Notes: generated by a model from the letters alone, not told the origin. A stretch of DNA of 64,000 bases from Bedellia somnulentella (GCA_963576735.1 OY755172.1:2666001-2730000); one strand, 5' to 3'; positions 27,687-38,984 are shown, counted from the stretch's first letter. Translations and numbers: made by a program.

Positions 27687-28838
27687 GGAGTGAAGCTCCA
27701 TTTACCCCGGACTTTTGTATTAGGCTTGTCACAGAACACCTCCTAAACGATTGACCCGACCACAGCCAAATTTTGCACGATGGTTCAAGACATCAAGTAC
27801 AAAGTTTTATTGAAGAGAAAATTTAGAAAGATGTTACCATTCAGGAATAATCAGCCGTGTGTCAGGCCGCCGGCCACGGGGAAATCGAAAAAACGCATCC
27901 GTGGAGCTTATGACCTTGCTGACGGCCGACATCGCGTGCGTATTGTACTTTTATCTTTATTTTGAGTCAAAGACTCTGCGATAAACAAGGAAACGAATGA
28001 ACGACTTTTTCTCTATAGTTCAAATACTTTTTTTTTGTTGCGAAGCATTCAAAGTTTATTGACTAAAGCAGGAAAGACAAAGAAAGCTGATAATCCCTTC
28101 CTGGACTAATGTTAATGGTAGAAGTTTTCAACCATTTGCTTTGCCTGACTCAGTAAAAAAAAAAAAAGTTTCGAAAATTGTAAAAAAACAATTTAAAACA
28201 ACACATATTTGATTTTGTCCGGCTTCGCTCCAAATTTCGGCATGCGAAGCATTCGGGCATTCATGCCCACCTAGTTTATTGGAACGAAGCTCCATTTGTC
28301 CCCACTTTTGTATTAGGCTTGTCACAAAACTCCTCCTACACCGTCAATCAGATCACCACACGATGGTCAAAGTCATCGAGGACCAGGTTTAAAAGAAGAA
28401 AAAATTAAGGTAGATAATACCATTGAGGAATGATCACCCTTTAAAGTTTGCCGTGTAGTGTCGGCTTAGAATAGCACTACCCCATTTCTACCCGTGGGTG
28501 ATCGTAAGAGGCGACTAAGGTTATAGGGGCTTTTTAAGTGATTTTTGGGCGATGTGGTTGGAGACCCGTCACCAAAAACGTTTATTATTATCATCTTTTC
28601 CCCAATCAACTTCCAAAAGTGGCTGAGGAATTTATCATTCCAAAGCTCTGGCTACCCCGTTAAGGGATTTATAGCCGTGAGTATATGTATGTATGTATGT
28701 AAGTTTATAAGAAAAAACTAGCGCGCGGTCTTAGAATTTTTTGATCACTTCTCTCACTATGGCAACATTTTGAACTTCAGATATATGGCAGATGCAATCA
28801 TACCATTTGGCATCGCGAAGCATTCCTGCCCACCTAGT
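27687..28838 (+). repeat. Two tandem partial copies of an unclassified repeat
   Basis: 27687 and 28271 both begin TTTATTGGA(G/A)(T/C)GAAGCTCCATTT and continue similarly for ~165 bp (TTGTATTAGGCTTGTCACA...). Both units end in a GCGAAGCATTC...TGCCCACCTAGT block (about 28241-28270 and 28810-28838). The interiors differ, and the second unit is interrupted by a SINE-B at 28449. The 61-residue frame at 27780 lies in this repeat and has no recognisable domain. Confidence 0.5.
28449..28702 (+). mobile_element. SINE-B copy inside the tandem repeat
   Basis: Forward, full length. TGTAGTGTCGGCTTAGAATA to GGGATTTATAGCCGTGAGTA and (TATG)n. Confidence 0.9.
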
Positions 28839-29910
28839 GTTTTATCTACCTACTCTTCCATTCGTTGAATGAGATAATGCTCATTCGCTGGAAAAGGTCG
28901 GTAAAATACACTGTAAACTCAAATGGTTGAAAATATTTACCCATATTTCGGCTTTATTTTACTATTTCATTTGCAATGGCCTTATGGGTTTTAGAGTTGA
29001 ACTCATATAGATATCACTTTCTTTCTCCATCTTTATAACTTCTCATAAATCTTCACCAACATGAATACTGAAATCGGGTTCAGTTAAGATAAGTGTGAAT
29101 AAACGTTCTTCTTTTTTTTAATTAACCAGAATCTTACTCCAAGTAGAAATACTGCGGTCTGATATGCTAGATTTTTAAATTATTAAATATAACTATTTGC
29201 ACAACGCGCAATTCAAAGAAAAAAGAAAGAAAAACAGTGATTTTACAGTACATATTAATCACGAGATATTCTTGGCGACGATTTTTGTTTATCGACATTG
29301 ATACATACTCTCTAGTTTCGATGCTAACATCGACTATGTAATCGATGTTTTATTGTTACGGTGCACACGTCTTTTTTGACAGAGACGGAACTGATTGTCA
29401 ATTTGACAGAAACAAAGCAACGTTCTTGACCGACGTTGACGTTTAGTTAGTTTTGTTTTGACGGCACGTGATAACGTGAAAATGGCAACGTTTTTACTCG
29501 ATTAAATGAAAAGCAAAAGCATTATGGTTTTCTGAGCAAGCGCTAAAATAAAATAAATAGCATCGTATCTTACTAACATATAATAAAAATAAAATAATTT
29601 ATTTAGCATAAAAACTTAATATTACAGATTTCTAACGGCCCCGCACTAGGATAAGACCCACTAATAAACATATTTAATCTGAATAAGATAGGATCTACGA
29701 AGATAGAAAAAAGTTAATTGAGTTAACTTTTATATTATCATTAACATAAACGAAAATGTTAGCCAACGTAACGTAATGTAATTTCAAATTGATGAAGAAG
29801 CCGTGATGCCTAACCACGGCTCCGCGGCGGCGGCGTCCATTTTGAAGCGATAAAATAAAAAAATTACTCATATTGGTTCAGTTCCGGGAGCAAGGAAATT
29901 ATTTTCAAAT
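28839..29910. other. No gene recognised
   Basis: 29341-29500 has a TGACAG-rich patch (TTGTCAATTTGACAG) and CACGTGATAACGTGA; 29810-29850 is GC-rich (GCTCCGCGGCGGCGGCGTCC). These could mark an unseen promoter, but no exon or splice signal supports it. Confidence 0.3.
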
Positions 29911-29922
29911 AATGATTAATAA

Positions 29923-30321
29923 CATAACATAACCATAGCCGAATATCCCCGAAGGGATTGGCAGAGGTACTAATACTTCTGAACATCACGTGACTTTGTC
30001 ACCTGGTGTTCAGAGTACCCACGTTTTGCATGGACAGTGTACTCACGTGATAGGGGGCAGGCCTATCGCCGTTTTGTACGAGTACACTGTCACATGTCTA
30101 AAATAAAATAAATAATTGATTATTATAAATAATTGATTAAAGCACAACTCAGCCATGTGGGTTTCCTCACGATGTTTTCCCTCACCGTTAACAACCACAA
30201 TAAATTAGCCACATATATGTCTTTAGACAAGACAAATTGGTGTAGGCCCGACCCGGGATTTGAACACTAGTCATTTGCACGATAACCGGTGTTCTACCCA
30301 TTGAGCTATGACGGTTGCACG
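29923..30321 (-). mobile_element. SINE-A copy with internal insertion
   Basis: Reversed SINE-A flanked by AATGATTAATAA (29911-29922, 30322-30333). After ACTGTCACATG it contains about 40 extra AT-rich bases (ATAATTGATTATTATAAATA) not present in other copies, so it suffered a small secondary insertion. Confidence 0.88.
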
Positions 30322-30584
30322 AATGATTAATAATATAATTGAATTCAAGTCACAATTCAGACTAGAACCCGTGACAAAATCGATGACGGCCGTAGAAGAT
30401 CCACCACCATATCTTGTCCACTGATCTTGGCGTAAGTTATGTCTCAGTCCATACTAACACAATACATACAAAATGACTTTAGCAGCGACTATCTTGCAAC
30501 TTGCGAGTCTTGTGACACAATCAACGGTCCCATGAGATACGCAGTAGCAACTGTAGTTGATCTATAGGGCTACAGTGGACAGTA

Positions 30585-30716
30585 ATATTAGTAGAGGACG
30601 ATCACGGAGGACACATTTAGACCGAAGAGCATGCATGAAAAGATTGATGGAGGTAACTAGAGAGGTTTGCCAGGATCGTACAAAGTGGCGATCGATAGTC
30701 GTATATGTATGTATGT
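30585..30716 (+). pseudogene. LINE-C 3' end fragment
   Basis: Reads ISRGRSRRTHLDRRACMKRL then MEVTREVCQDRTKWRSIV, directly followed by (TATG)n. The VSAYPNGN-stop codons and hairpin block seen in other copies are deleted. An internal deletion also joins HLD to RRACM. This is a retrotransposon remnant, not a host gene. Confidence 0.75.
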
Positions 30717-31251
30717 TGATCCACCACTCGTCCTATCCTATATCGTATTTGTATTCCACTTCTTACGTCCAGAAGTATCTAGAATCTAGATCATTGGTTT
30801 CCACCTGAACGTCTTATAAATCGCATCGCTGAAACACACAGATGATGTAATGATGCTTAAAAATCGCAACTGCATTGAAGCGCAGCTATAGTGAACTGTA
30901 AATGTTTCCAAAGTCTGTCAGAATATTCTCATTATTCCTGTTATCTTCAAAATATTTCTTGATAGTTAAGGTTTGCCTCTGCCTACCCCATGATTATATG
31001 CATTTGTTTAATATCTCCAAAACTTAAGGTAAAAAACCTTTTTGATCCTAAAATTAGGAAGCCTTGAATTAAGGCTTAGCCTTGAACAACAGTATTTACA
31101 TACTCACAGCTGTTAATTATAATCCCAAAAGTAAGTGGCTAGATCTTCGGAATCAACACCTGCTCAGCCACATTTCGAATCCAAGACGGGGTAAGACGGA
31201 GAGAGCAATTTTCGTTTCCAACCAAATCCCCAGAACTAATTTAAAACCCTC
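30717..31251. other. No gene recognised
   Basis: AT-rich spacer. 31083-31250 has faint similarity to a SINE-B in reverse (ACTCACAGCTGTTAATTATA) but is too decayed to call. Confidence 0.3.
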
Positions 31252-31397
31252 CAGCACGAGCCGTGTTTAAACTACTCGTAGTTATCGCGTGGGATAAAGC
31301 CGTCATCTCTTACGCACTTACATAGTATCGTATACTGCCATCTCATTCTAACCGTTATCATGTCGATAAAATAGTGCTCGTGCTTGCCTGCAGGAAC
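31252..31397 (-). mobile_element. Small TIR MITE, copy 2 (reversed)
   Basis: Reversed relative of 12498-12635: CCAGCACGAGCCGTGTTTAA at one end and CTCGTGCTTGCCTGCAGG at the other, with the GTTATCGCGTGGGATAAAGC body. The 62-residue frame overlapping it is spurious. Confidence 0.75.
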
Positions 31398-32065
31398 CTT
31401 CGTTGTGTCGATGCCTTTATAGGTATGAACATGATAGCTAACCCAAAAATCATTTCAAGTAAACAGTAAAGAATATCAAATATTGATGCAGTAAATTATG
31501 ACGAAAAGTAGCCTCGTTGAAGTGTGTATCATATGATATGTTACAAAGAGTACTGTGTACATATAAACAGGTAATGTGATAAGATGAGTGAGTTTAAGTT
31601 TACACATTCACTTGGTTTTGCACTCTTTTTACCTGTTGGAGTAACAGTCGCTTAAACGTCCAAAAATGGCTGAGGTATTTATTATTATGAAGCTCTGGCT
31701 ATATTTTGGGATTCAGAGCCGTGGGTATAAAACTAAAATACATATAATCCACAAATTCTTTACAGATCAATCGCAATCCTCGCAAAAATGCTTCATTTCA
31801 GACTAGTTTTCGGATTAAATTTCTATCGAGGCTTTTTCAATCAAACGCGTTTCAGGCTCTACCAATCTGACTTTGCCGTTTACAAGTAATAACAAACATC
31901 ATTAACCGATTTTCCCGAAATCGGGTGCTATCGTCGCCTTAATAACTATTTTCAGACCTTAGCGATAGAACGGATGGGTAGGAATTTTGTCATACGAGTT
32001 TTTTCAACCCCCATTACCAATTGATGCAGGGGGCAGGGGAACAAGGATTTCAAGGCAGTTACGTT
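31398..32065. other. Unannotated; SINE-B scrap at 31662-31728
   Basis: The scrap (AAAAATGGCTGAGGTATTT, AGCTCTGGCTATATTTTGGG, AGCCGTGGGTATA) is the 3' quarter of a SINE-B. The rest shows nothing recognisable. Confidence 0.4.
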
Positions 32066-32299
32066 TTTGCCGCGTAGTGTGGGTTTAGAAAAGCACTGAC
32101 CTTTTCATCTCGTATGTGTTGTAAAGGGTGATGGTTACGGGGCTTTTAAAGCGATTGCTGGGAAATAGGGCTGGAGACCCATCACAAGTTTTACTTTACA
32201 ATTTTTTTCCAACTTAACTTCCAAATATAGGTAAGGAATTTCTAAATCTGAAGCTTTACCTACCCCTTTTTGGAATTTATAGGTATGTATGGTATGTAT
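32066..32299 (+). mobile_element. SINE-B copy (diverged)
   Basis: Forward, from GCCGCGTAGTGTGGGTTTAG to AATTTATAGGTATGTATGG; many substitutions, so an older copy. Confidence 0.75.
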
Positions 32300-33136
32300 T
32301 GTGTATATTGCACTGTATTGTATGGAACCTTTTCGTAACTATACTATCGCATTTGATTTTACAACCTAAACATTTTATTTCCGTCTCTCATGTATAGATT
32401 ATACTTTTGAAGCCAAGGCGTAGTCTTACCCAGCATCAAATGATTCGTACAGTCAGTCTATATTTTCTAAGCAAGCTTGGACTCTCAACCGGTTTCAACA
32501 GGTAAGCCACGAAGTAGTAAAGAAGAATAGTCATCACAGAAATTGCTATAATACGGATGGGCACAGTCTTTACTTAAATTTATGGTTCATTTGCGAACCT
32601 GTTTTCCGCACGGTACTTGAGCTTACACACTGTTGCGCTTTCCACAGACTATTTACGTCCAATTTCAGCAGATGTGACTTTCTTTTTTTCAGTTTAGTTT
32701 GCGATTAGTGTTAGTGATCGCAATCTTTTAGTTGTGACCTATAAAAAACGCAAAAGAGAGCTGGTGTTGCAAAAGGGTTAACTATATTTAAGTATAATTT
32801 AAAAAAAAATGCTGGGAATAAGGAAGACGCAAATCTGTCATTATATTTCATTAAACAAGCCCCAGTTGCCAACTCTGCTGTAAGCAATACGCTAATACAA
32901 ATGTTTTCTTTTATTATAATTTTTCATTACTTATTTGTAAATATTACACTTCCAAAAATCTATTATTAACAGTTTATTTCTGAGAGAATTGATTGTGTTG
33001 ATATATAAGTTCCAATAAGAGAAGCTACCGACATCTCACCCAAATAAAAAGAACAGTTGTGTGATTTACACAGAATTAGGGAATTATGTTTTTTAAGCTT
33101 ATTTATTGGCATTATGGCTTTGGTTTCTTATTTCTT
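32300..33136. other. No gene recognised
   Basis: AT-rich with no supported feature. Confidence 0.35.
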
Positions 33137-33362
33137 CCGTGCCGTGCCGTCTTAGAATGTTACTATCCCTTTTTTTACGGCGACTATGGGTATGGGACTT
33201 TTTAAGTGGTTTTTTGATGCAGTTGGAGACCCATCACCAAAATCTCTACCATTCTACCATCTTCTCTCCTATCAACTTCCAAATGTGACTGAGGAGTTTC
33301 TACCTCTGAAGCTCTTGGCTACCCCTATTTGGGGTTTATGGCCGTGAGTATATGTATGTATC
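33137..33362 (+). mobile_element. SINE-B copy (diverged)
   Basis: Forward, from GCCGTCTTAGAATGTTACTA to TTTATGGCCGTGAGTATATG; (TATG) tail short. The 60-residue frame within it is spurious. Confidence 0.8.
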
Positions 33363-33722
33363 AAAGTTTGGGTTATTTTTTCTGTATTTAAAGTGTATTT
33401 TTTTTGTGAGTTCAAAAGTAGTTAAAAAACAGATCATGGCTGACTTTTTGACCAGATAGATTTTCTGCAGTCAGCCATGGAGCTGTAACATTATCTATAC
33501 GCTATACTATACTATTAAAATAGCGACCCTGTTTGGCTGTCAAATTTTGGTAATTTAGTTCCTTGGGAAGTAAATGCAATCACTATTTAAGGGTTCAATT
33601 CAAACTTATTTGCAGGACTGGTCAAAAAATTTAAATTTGACATGTGGGTTATTTAAAAATTGAAAGGGCTAATTAAGTAGAGATCAAATGCAAGGAAATA
33701 AAGTATATAGAATAGTAATATA
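33363..33722. other. No gene recognised
   Basis: Contains an imperfect inverted pair ATCATGGCTGAC/GTCAGCCATGG at about 33434 and 33471. Otherwise nothing. Confidence 0.3.
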
Positions 33723-34046
33723 GACCAAGATAGCTCAGTGGTTGGAACGTGCGTTTATGCATTATTATTAATACGAGTCGAGCCTAACCAATGTGTCTTT
33801 TCTAAAGTCATATGTGTGGACAATTTATTTTGGTTGTTAACGGCAAGGGAAAACATTGTGAGGGAACCCACATGGCTGAGTTGTACTTAGTCGGATACAA
33901 AACGGCGAAAAGCAACACGAAGTGCACTGTCCAAACGAAACGTGGGTACTCTGAACACCAGCAGACAATGTCACGTGATTTTCAGAAGTATTAGTACCTC
34001 ACCTAAACAACCCCATCGGGGATATACGGCGTGAACGTTTAAGTTA
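33723..34046 (+). mobile_element. SINE-A copy (older)
   Basis: Forward. A box GATAGCTCAGTGGTTGGAAC is clear, but the B-box region is deleted or diverged. Body and tail (CATCGGGGATATACGGCGTG) are recognisable. Confidence 0.8.
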
Positions 34047-34299
34047 AGGTTAGTAAGAAATAAAGTTTGTACATTTATATTATGTAATTTATGTTTATAT
34101 TAAACTGCACTGCAAGGCAAATAAATGTTTACTTTAATAACTACTTGCACAATAATATCTCAATTACATTGTTTACACATAAGAATATAATCAGAACAAA
34201 CAAAAACGTAAACTTAACCGTTTTAAAATTGAGTACGTTTTTAACTCGTTGCTCATCTACATAAGTAAATGATTGCATTATAGTCTTTGGTCGGTTACA

Positions 34300-34810
34300 A
34301 TCGGTTACCTTCACAGGCGGGCGCCATCGCTGCGTCTTGGCGTTTCGTTTCACGGCGCGCCCCGCATCGCGCCAATGCGGCCAGCTGTATGCTAGCAAAG
34401 CAAAACCGAACGCAATAATCAAACAGTTTGCTTTTAAACGCGGAGTGAGGTGCGTGTTCAACATGTTGAGAAATTATCTCGCGCTCGAATTTATAAACAT
34501 TACTTTCGATATCCGCAGTGTCAATAAGTTTTATTATTTTGTGAACTCTGTGTTTTAATGTCAATTTCTAAGGTTGAAAGTTGAAGTTAAAGTGTGCACG
34601 AACAAAGTTTTCATTGTAGAAGTTGTAGTGTTGCAATATTTGTAAACGGACAGTTATTATTTTGGTTGTGTTGGTTTTTGTGGATTCGTTTGGTGATAGT
34701 AATTTGAAAAACGAATAGTTTTTACTGTAGTACAAAGAAAAGTACTGCTTATTGGATTCTTATCGGACTTACGGCGACTTCGAAATACCGTTACAAAATC
34801 ACGAACCAAG
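34300..34810 (+). promoter_or_regulatory. Putative promoter and 5'UTR exon
   Basis: A repeat-free, locally GC/CpG-rich segment (GGCGGGCGCCATCGCTGCG, CACGGCGCGCCCCGCATCG) is followed by moderately AT-rich, stop-rich sequence ending CGAACCAAG|GTATTTATTG, a good splice-donor match at 34810/34811. This is the look of a promoter plus non-coding first exon of a plus-strand gene whose coding exons would lie beyond the window. There is no direct evidence (no coding exon seen downstream). The three overlapping short frames at 34141-34564 have no domain. Inference only. Confidence 0.3.
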
Positions 34811-35233
34811 GTATTTATTGTTTTATCTTTTAACGTCTAATTCTCACGTAGACTTTCAAAAGATTAGTAAAGAGACCTAACCTAATCGAGTTCAGTATTC
34901 TGACAAAATCAAATCAATATTTTAAATCGCGTGAAATTAGGGTTTGTTCATTTTGCTCTGGCCTTGACAGTTGAGAATAAGTTCAGTAAAATTTTATCCA
35001 CAAAAAAACCTCAACTGTTAAAATATTCTGCTACATTTTAAAACCTTGAGACTTAAAAATCTTATCTTAAATTAGAAATACTAGCTTTTGTTAGAATATG
35101 TGACTAAAAAGAGCATACCTAACCTACACATATAAATAAGGACCACACTATATTTGCAAACGAGATGACTCACGCAATTTTGAATGCGAGAAGTCTTAAT
35201 TTCCAATATTTATCATTGCTACTAGGAGTCTGT
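34811..35233. other. No gene recognised (possible first intron start)
   Basis: AT-rich, no major repeat. It would be intron if the 5'UTR call at 34810 is right. Confidence 0.25.
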
Positions 35234-35332
35234 AGCTAGAGAGGTTTGCCAGGATCGTAAAAAGTGACGATCGATAGTCTCTGCCTACCCCAATGGGAAC
35301 TAACGGCGTGAGAATATGTATGTATGTACTAG
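35234..35332 (+). pseudogene. LINE-C 3' end fragment
   Basis: Reads VAREVCQDRKK-stop-RSIVSAYPNGN-stop, then CGGCGTGAGAATATG(TATG)n. It shows the normal end of the LINE-C ORF and its minimal 3'UTR; one in-frame stop makes this copy dead. Confidence 0.8.
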
Positions 35333-35633
35333 GAGTCTCTTTTTAGTCTTAGCGTGATGAAGTAGCCTGCAGTCTTCCTCAATAAATGGGGTAACTATGA
35401 TATTTTTTCAATACGTATTCGGTTTTTGAAGACTAGCGTAAGCAGGGTCAGATGAAATCGATATTACAGATAATGTTTGAAATTGTTGTCACTAACATTT
35501 AAGAATAATCTGCTCGTCCTTCGTGTCATTTCACTTCACTTCACTACTGTGTATGTGTAGTCCCTTGGGTTAGCGATTGGCGTCACTTTCCCGTATTTGT
35601 TACAGCCTCAAAATAAAACGATTTTTTTGCGAG

Positions 35634-35700
35634 GCGGATCTCTAGGCATGGATACCGCAACCAATCCCCACATGAGGCTTTCATGTCAAAAACATTCAAA
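35634..35700. repeat. SINE-F fragment
   Basis: CCAATCCCCACATGAGGCTT then TCATGTCAAAA resembles the centre of the hAT MITEs (AATAATCCCCACATGCGG, TTTCATGCCCAACAAAA at 16827-16858). It is probably the 3' part of the tRNA-headed SINE-F. Confidence 0.5.
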
Positions 35701-35730
35701 TTCATAATGATAGACTCAAACTCTAAAACA

Positions 35731-36183
35731 AGCCTTTACGCCGTATATCCCTAACGTATACTAAGTACAACTCAGCCATGTGGGTTTCTTCACGATGTTT
35801 CGCCTCACCATTAACAACATACATACATACATATACTCACGGCTATAATTCGCAAGAAGGGGTAGCTAGAGCTAAGGAATCATAAACTCCTCAGCCACTT
35901 TTGGAAGCTGAGTGGGGAAAAGATGGTAAAAATAAAGGTTTTTGGTGATGGGTCTCCAAATGCATCGCCCAAAAATCCAATAAAAAACCCCAATACCCTT
36001 AGTCGCCTCTTACGACACCCGTGGGTAAAAAGGGGTAGCGACATTCTAAGCCGGCACTACACGGCATACCAACCATGATAAATTAACCATATAGAAAAGA
36101 CAAATTGGTGTAGGGCTGATCCGGGACTTGAATCCTCATTGTCTGCACGATAAGTGGTCTTCTAACCACTGAGCTATCAAGCT
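35731..36183 (-). mobile_element. SINE-A copy split by a SINE-B
   Basis: Reversed SINE-A with a large internal deletion near its tail (CCTAACGTATACTAAGTACAA). It is interrupted at TTAACAAC|...|AACCATGATAAATT by a reversed SINE-B (35819-36067). Head complement is GAGCTATCAAGC. Shows that SINE-B moved after this SINE-A had inserted. Confidence 0.88.
35819..36067 (-). mobile_element. SINE-B nested in SINE-A
   Basis: Full-length reversed SINE-B, from (ACAT)n ATACTCACGGCTATAA to AAGCCGGCACTACACGGC. The SINE-A sequence resumes immediately after. Confidence 0.9.
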
Positions 36184-36317
36184 TGCTAATGATACTGCTG
36201 CATATTGTTTTCTTTGCTAATATGTTTCAATAATCATAAAAATCTGTAAGATTAGAATTACGCTCTTTTATTTGACTATTGATGGACGCGTAAAATTCTA
36301 GATGTTTTTTCTAATAC

Positions 36318-36570
36318 ATACATACATACATATGCTCACGGCTATAAATCCCTAGATGGGGTAGCCAGAGCTAAGGAACTAGAAATTCCTCAGCCACTTT
36401 TGGAAAGTTAAGTGGGGAAAAGATGGTAAAATAAAGGTTGTTGGTGATGGGTCTCCAACCGCATCGCCCAAAAATCCCTTAAAAGCCCCAATACCGTTAG
36501 TCGCCTCTTACGTACACCCACCGGAAGAAATGGGGTAGTGCTATTCTAAGCCGACACTACACAGCAATTT
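36318..36570 (-). mobile_element. SINE-B copy with 13-bp target duplication
   Basis: Reversed, full length, flanked by TTTTTTCTAATAC at 36305-36317 and 36571-36583. This fixes SINE-B at about 253 bp with the (TACA)n at one edge and ACTACACAGCAA at the other. Confidence 0.93.
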
Positions 36571-36742
36571 TTTTTTCTAATACTAGTTGTATTATTTTAG
36601 CTTTGAAGATAGAGAAACAAATTATAAAGAAATCACCTATGCAGCGACTTATTGTACCAATTGTTTCTTTTAAGCCACATGTAGTTATACCAGGAAAATG
36701 TTTGCGAAAATAGTTATCCGATTTTTATAATTGCTATATCCT

Positions 36743-36806
36743 CGATAGTCTCTGCCTACCCCAATGGGAATTTATGGCGTGAGTATATGTATGTATGTAT
36801 GTATAT
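36743..36806 (+). repeat. LINE-C extreme 3' end
   Basis: Only the last ~60 bp: CGATAGTCTCTGCCTACCCC, then AATGGGAATTTATGGCGTGA and (TATG)n. Confidence 0.75.
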
Positions 36807-37217
36807 ATCCTTAGTACCCAAAACGTTGTTTCAAATAAGTCTACATATTAGAAAAGTTGTTATAGTCCCAATTAGTTATTCGTCTATCTTAAGTCTAATC
36901 TCGATTTTGAAGTGCCAAATGTGGAAATTTCATAAACCCAAACATGCATCTTTGTCAGTATGCACACGATCTTTAGTGACTGTGAAAAGGTAAACACATG
37001 ATATTTATTATAACTAAAGATGGCTGGTTCCTGTTTCAGCTTAAAGATAAAATAAAAGAATAATTATGGAGTATAAAAATATTTATAAATGAGATTTGCT
37101 TATGCCATGTAAATAAATGAAAATTAAATTTTTCAACCTCAATTTCGCGCTGGAGAGGTGGCAAAGGTAGTATCAGTACTTTTGAGTATCACAACAGTAC
37201 AATTCAGCCATGAGTAA
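36807..37217. other. No gene recognised
   Basis: AT-rich. 37140-37205 faintly resembles a reversed SINE-A tail (GGCAAAGGTAGTATCAGTAC) but is too decayed to call. Confidence 0.3.
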
Positions 37218-37470
37218 ACATACATACATACATATACTCACGGCTATAATTCCCTAAACGGGGTAGCCAGAGCTTTGGAATGAGAAATTCCTTAGCCACT
37301 TTTAGAAGTTGAGTGGGGAAAAGATGGTTATAATAAATGTTTTTGGTGACGGGTCTCCAACCACATCGCCCAAAAATCACTTGAAAAGTCCCTATACACT
37401 TAGTCGCCTCTTACGATCACCCACGGGTAGAAATGGGGTAGTGTTTTTCTAAGCCGACACTACACAGCAA
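37218..37470 (-). mobile_element. SINE-B copy
   Basis: Reversed, full length, of the ATCACCCACGGGTAGAAATG subtype. Confidence 0.9.
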
Positions 37471-37512
37471 CCTAACGATATATTTAAAAACCTGGAAAAC
37501 TTAACAACATTT

Positions 37513-37640
37513 AATAGAATAGAAATAGAATAACACTTTATTGCACATCAAACACAAATCAAACAGTTTACAGTGAGGTACAATTGGCGGTCTTATCGCT
37601 AAAAGCGATTACGACTTATTTAAATTAGACTTGTAGGCCC
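37513..37640 (-). mobile_element. LINE 3'UTR tail (jockey-like)
   Basis: ATAGAATAGAAATAGAATAA, then CACTTTATTGCACATCA and TCTTATCGCTAAAAGCGATT. In reverse this is ...AATAAAGTGTTATTCTATT, the usual poly(A)-signal-plus-microsatellite end of Bombyx BMC1/L1Bm-like elements. No ORF remains. Confidence 0.5.
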
Positions 37641-37700
37641 GACTCAGGATTCGAACCAACCAACGCGTCTGCATTAGAAGCGGTGGTATTCTCATTAGGA
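37630..37700 (-). repeat. SINE-A head scrap
   Basis: TAGGCCCGACTCAGGATTCG plus AACC followed by CGTCTGCATTAGAAGCGGTG resembles the complement of a SINE-A B-box region. Short and diverged. Confidence 0.4.
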
Positions 37701-37735
37701 AATCGTGTTTCCTTGATTGAATACAAAAAGTTATG

Positions 37736-38339
37736 TAAAAATATTTTTTAACAAAAAGAAAACCGACTTCATAGAAAAACAACCGAAAATAAACAATCTA
37801 GTACTAAAAAGTACGAAATAAGTTTTTTAATTGAATATGAGTACTGTGATTGATACCTTAGCAATTTCTTTATTCCACACGCGTCAGTTCAACCTACCTA
37901 AATCTTAAAATTCTCTTAAATTAATTTGTGAGCCGGTGCCAGCCTCGATGATAATTGATAATAAGAAGTGTGTATTTCGCACTTCATATACATGTAAAAT
38001 GTAGGGTACCTTGTAGTTGTAGGGTAAATTGATTTTTGTACGTATTATCATTTAAAACATTAGGCGATAGATATATATTATTTAGATTGTAATAATCAGA
38101 GATAGATAGCAGGCTGAATTTACTTTTGTTTGTCTGGCACCGACTCAAAAATTAATTTAAGAGAATTGTAATATTTAGGTAGGTTGAACTGACGCGTGTG
38201 GAATAAAGAAATTGCTAAGGTATCAATCATAGTACTCATATTCAATTAAAAAACTTATTTCGTACTTCTTAGTACTAGATTGTTTATTTTCGGTTGTTTT
38301 TCTATGAAGTCGGTTTTCTTTTTGTTAAAAAATATTTTA
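37736..38339. mobile_element. Foldback element with ~207-bp inverted arms
   Basis: 37736-37942 and 38134-38339 are inverted copies differing at only a handful of positions, from AAAATATTTTTTAACAAAAAG and AAAACCGACTTCATAG inwards to GAGyCGGTGCCAG. The spacer is ~190 bp of AT-rich DNA. No coding capacity and no convincing target duplication seen. The AACCGACTTC end also occurs at 39230 (GAAGTCGGTTAAAAA), so it belongs to a wider family. Confidence 0.88.
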
Positions 38340-38539
38340 TTTTACGAGTTTTAGAGATAGGTAGACCTGGCAAAGATGCCTCTCGGATTAGGAAGCGACA
38401 GTTACTGTATTATTCTTCGTATTTCCGGTATTTCTATTATAGTACGATATTAAATAGGCTCAACCATATGTAACCTTACATTGTTCTTAAAATCCTTCGA
38501 AAGGCGATGGACTTCAATTCTACATCTCAAGAAAGACTC

Positions 38540-38712
38540 AAACGCTCACGCCGAATATCCCTGAAGGGGTTAGCAGAGGTAGTAATACTTCTGAATATCA
38601 CGTGACATTGTCACCTGTTGTTCAGAGTACCCACGATTTGCTTGGACAGTGTTCTCACGTCATACAGGTCAGGCCTATCGGTGTTTTGAACAAATACACT
38701 GTCACATGATTG
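38540..38712 (-). mobile_element. SINE-A fragment (3' half)
   Basis: Reversed tail half, AACGCTCACGCCGAATATCC to ACACTGTCACATGA. The head is lost where CGACAGTCCCCTCGATTTCC begins. Confidence 0.8.
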
Positions 38713-38984
38713 TGAGTTTCGACAGTCCCCTCGATTTCCTGGGATGCCATCATCAGATCCTGGTCTCATGGTACTTTCTCGGTAACAATAACATAACAAA
38801 AGAAATGTTTAGTGAACCTGTACTTCTCTTCATAAAAGCTACGAAGAGGAGTATAAATCTATATAGAATGTGGAAAGAACTGTTTCCTAATACCTAGTGA
38901 TTGAGGATCCACACCTTCTATCATCAGCTCAGCAGCATAACAATATGATTTTCAGAAGCAAATGCCAATATAAGTTCAGAAAAT

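Noticed and set aside
30557..30808. A small gene reading RGRSRRTHLDRR...DRTKWRSIV
   Set aside because: Matches the C-terminal end of LINE-C seen in several other copies and runs straight into the (TATG)n tail.
34141..34564. Three short frames near the CpG-rich segment
   Set aside because: They overlap on both strands, lack domains, and none has a plausible start context or splice continuation.
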